From: Clitoria ternatea
Lineage: Eukaryota; Streptophyta; Magnoliopsida; Fabales; Fabaceae
Length of the DNA: 64,000 nt
Direction: 5' to 3'
NCBI GenBank assembly: GCA_037962975.1
Contig: CM075670.1
Span: 231,840,242-231,904,241 of the forward strand
The notes beneath the pieces were generated by a model. The model made no database searches and was not told the origin of the DNA. It saw only the letters and a list, made by a program, of their open reading frames with translations. The translations under genes and the position numbers were made by a program. Shown here piece after piece: positions 61,781 to 64,000 of this stretch (position 1 is its first letter; each line of letters begins with the position of its first letter).

Positions 61781-62330
61781 TGTTCTTGAGGACTGATATC
61801 ACGTAATATCTAGTGTGAGTTATTCCCTCAACACTGGACCTCTTGAATCACACACAGGGTCTCTAAACCACCCCTGGTGTGAGTCATTCTCTCAACATCA
61901 AAGAGTCATGGTTGATCGATGCATCAGCGTGTTAAACAAAGTGACTGACTGATAGGTAGAGTCGTTTGGTCACGTCCCTTTCATGTGTCAGCCTTTGTGC
62001 AATAGATCAGAAAAATGTTGACATCATGTATAAAAAGCTTGGTGAGTAAGGAGACGTTTTCACTACCTCCGGGTATAAATTTCTCTTGAATATTCACTTG
62101 AGCATTGAAGTGTCCTGGTAGGTAATACATCTCTCGCCTCATAATACGTAAGGTTGGTGTTGTTGATACAATGAATCACTCAAAGACCTTTATTCTTCAC
62201 TGTAATAAAGGATACAATACCGGATCCTCATTGGACCAGTGTAGAACTTACATCTGAAACATCATTTTAAGGACTACCGTAAGTCCAAATCTTACACTCC
62301 GGCCTAGAACAGTTTAGAAATATATATATA
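61781..62330 (+). repeat. LTR-like patch of an old retroelement
   Basis: This block has more GC than its surroundings, with TATA-like boxes (TATAAAAAG at about 62,031 and TATAAATTTC at about 62,076), a repeated GTGTGAGTCATTC motif (61,814 and 61,879) and no frame. It looks like the promoter part of an LTR, but its edges are not visible. Confidence 0.35.
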
Positions 62331-62897
62331 TATAAAAAGACATATTTAATAAACAAACATTTGATGATATTGGAAAAGTATAATTTTGGTATGTTATAGG
62401 ACAAAAAATTTCACTAAAAGTTAGTTGTATTTAGAACGAAAGGTAGTATTATGTGGTAGGACTTTTCACACAAATTTTTTTCCTACTAAGTCCATATCCG
62501 AAATATTTATGAAAGGAAATTAAGTTTGTACCAGTATAAACTACTATTGGTAAATCTTATTTGTTTTGAGTGTAGATAATTTTATAGAAAGTTGAGATTC
62601 TTAAGTGAAGTACATCTTATTTGGAAGGCTTTAACTCATACCTGGCTGAGAATGGAGTATAAACATTCCTTAATGCTTAGTCATTAGATTCAGATGATTT
62701 CCTTATTAGGCTTGTGACAATCTTGTAAAAGATGTTTTTTCTCGCTCATTCTATTTATCTGTTTGACAATTTTAACATGTTACAAAAATATGTTTCACTT
62801 TGAAAAATAAAAAATAAATTTTAATAAGACATTTAAATTCACAATTATAACTCACCAAGAGAGTGAGTATTTACGTCAGGCTTTATCATTTTATATA
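62331..62897. other. Intergenic, no gene seen
   Basis: AT-rich sequence up to the probable MULE end. It contains the second copy of the 21-bp exact repeat at 62,696-62,716. Confidence 0.5.
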
Positions 62898-64000
62898 GGT
62901 TAAATTACACTTTTAGTCCTCTAACTTGTAAAGTTTTCTCAATTTGGTCCCTCATTACTTTTTTAAATCAATATGGTCCCCTAACTTATTAAATAGTGTC
63001 AATTTGGTCTTTCCGTCAATCTTGTGTTAACGTCGTATGTGAGTGCTGCATACGTGGCAATGGTTAGTGACATGTATGCGCATGTGTCATTCATTTACTT
63101 GGTGAGCTGACTGGGTTGTGCAAAATGTCCCCATTTGGAAAAATGACCCAATACATGTTTTCGAATTGGTCCCATATCGTCTTCTTCGTGTCTTCGTTGG
63201 TGTAACGTGTTTGAAGGGTGACCTAAGCTACAAGCAAAGGAGTTGGAAGGTTGACTTAGGCAAAGGGAGTTCTTGCATTGTCGTGGTATTGTTCAACACT
63301 GAGTTTCTGAAGGTATGCCCTGTAATCCTACTTCATTTTCAGTATCAATGTCATTGTTGTTGGTTCAACATGGTCGTAGCAAGTTCTTAATGTGAGTTCC
63401 TGGAAAATATTTTGTAGGGTTGAGTATGGGGTTTACATTAACATTTGGGTTTTCGTGTTCACGTGAACCTATTTTATAAATTTTGTAGGGTTTTACAAAT
63501 TCTAAAATTAGTATGCTTTTACATAGTTTTTGTAGGATGAATTCGCGTTCCAAGTTGGAGATTTTTCATGGTGGGAGCTTTGTTGAAGATAATGGAAAGA
63601 AGGTGGGGTACATTGGTGTTCAGATTCTGAATGAGATATTGATGAAGACCGATGAAGTTATTTTGAGGTTATGGGAATAGTAAAAGGCATGGGGTACGTG
63701 AACATTGAACAGTTATGGTACAAAATTAGAGGCAACGATTTTAATGTTGGTTTGAAACATTTGGTGGATGATCAAGGCTATTTAGAAATGGCAAGGGTTG
63801 CACACTGTTAGGGGAAAGTTTAGTTGTTTGCTATGCACCCTCTTGATGTGCCAGAGGTTGTTCTAGACCTAACTGGACCAGAAAAAACAAATGATGTTGA
63901 CGTTGATGATGATCCAGTAGAGGTTGAAGGTGTTGATGTTGAGGGTGATCAAAGGCATGATGAAATAGTTGAAGGTAAATGTGTTGTAGGAGCAGAGCAC
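62898..64000 (+). mobile_element. 5' part of a Mutator-like element (MULE), cut by the window edge
   Basis: GGTTAAATTACACTTTTAGT followed by CCTCTAACTT and AATTTGGTCCCT is the kind of terminal repeat common on plant MULEs. A 5' untranslated stretch of about 600 bp leads to a MuDR-type N-terminal coding remnant at 63,537. The other end and target duplication lie outside the window, so boundaries are provisional. Confidence 0.6.
63537..64000 (+). pseudogene. MuDR-type transposase N-terminus, degenerate and partial
   Basis: The ATG at 63,537 starts a frame with EIFHGGSFVEDNGKKVGYIG, which matches the F-H-GG-F/W...YVGG pattern of the MuDR N-terminal domain. It ends at TAG (63,678-63,680). The coding sense continues in another frame from about 63,671 (MGYVNIEQLWYKIRG, then LVDDQGYLEMARVAH) with two further TAG codons near 63,809 and 63,821, then an Asp- and Glu-rich stretch to the edge. 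The pattern VK.MGY....LWYK is typical of this domain. A frameshift plus stops make it non-functional here. The DDE core would lie beyond the window. Confidence 0.75.

Noticed and set aside
58867..62716. A 21-bp exact repeat (58,867-58,887 and 62,696-62,716)
   Set aside because: The flanks do not match, and there is no sign that it bounds an element.
1..64000. CRISPR arrays, operons, ribosome binding sites and tRNA or rRNA genes
   Set aside because: This is plant nuclear DNA. The regular repeats are tandem minisatellites without unique spacers, and I found no tRNA cloverleaf or rRNA sequence by eye.

Overview
This window is eukaryotic nuclear DNA from a flowering plant. Spliced genes with AT-rich introns, long intergenic AT-rich DNA and plant-type Ty1/copia, Ty3/gypsy, hAT and Mutator-like (MULE) elements show this directly. 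A legume is my best guess, from the many-copy DFEPRPN organ-specific protein and the general style of the repeats, but I cannot name a species. All gene structures were read by eye from splice signals and frame; no database search was run.

Positions 1 to about 41,600 are a repeat block. It starts with two adjacent tandem arrays (35-bp units, then 57-bp units). A broken unidentified gene follows, split by a 3-kb solo LTR with GTCAT target duplications. A complete minus-strand copia element (4114-12495, target duplication GCATG) sits inside that solo LTR. Next is a 4.7-kb hAT transposon (16204-31422, 8-bp target duplication ATTCATAT) with a recognisable five-exon transposase, itself split by a 10.5-kb gypsy element of probable Tekay type with 2.8-kb LTRs. 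Remnants of two more LTR elements follow (31.7-35.3 kb). A second, younger copia element of the Tnt1/Tork type (35256-40282, target duplication CTTGA) lies in the last of these. Every transposon coding region is broken, mostly by C-to-T or G-to-A changes that create stop codons.

From 41.6 to 56.8 kb there are three apparently intact genes, all on the minus strand. They are a proline-rich extensin-like receptor kinase (PERK family, 8 coding exons, 689 aa); SWI3D, a SWIRM/ZZ/SANT subunit of SWI/SNF chromatin remodelling complexes (7 exons, 984 aa); and a secreted organ-specific protein of the P4/S2 type (DUF2775; 2 exons, 409 aa) made of 13 DFEPRPN repeats. They show no sign of a shared pathway; they are simply neighbours.

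From 56.9 to 62.9 kb I find no gene, only AT-rich DNA with a possible degenerate SINE and an LTR-like patch. The window ends in the 5' part of a degenerate MULE that runs off the right edge.

I found no clearly new biological system. The observations most worth a second look are a splice donor built into a (CT)n microsatellite in SWI3D, the solo LTR inside a coding-like reading frame, a hAT transposase with one visible nonsense codon, a palindrome deleted from one of two sister LTRs, and the regularly spaced GAGTGA motif field in the gypsy LTRs.
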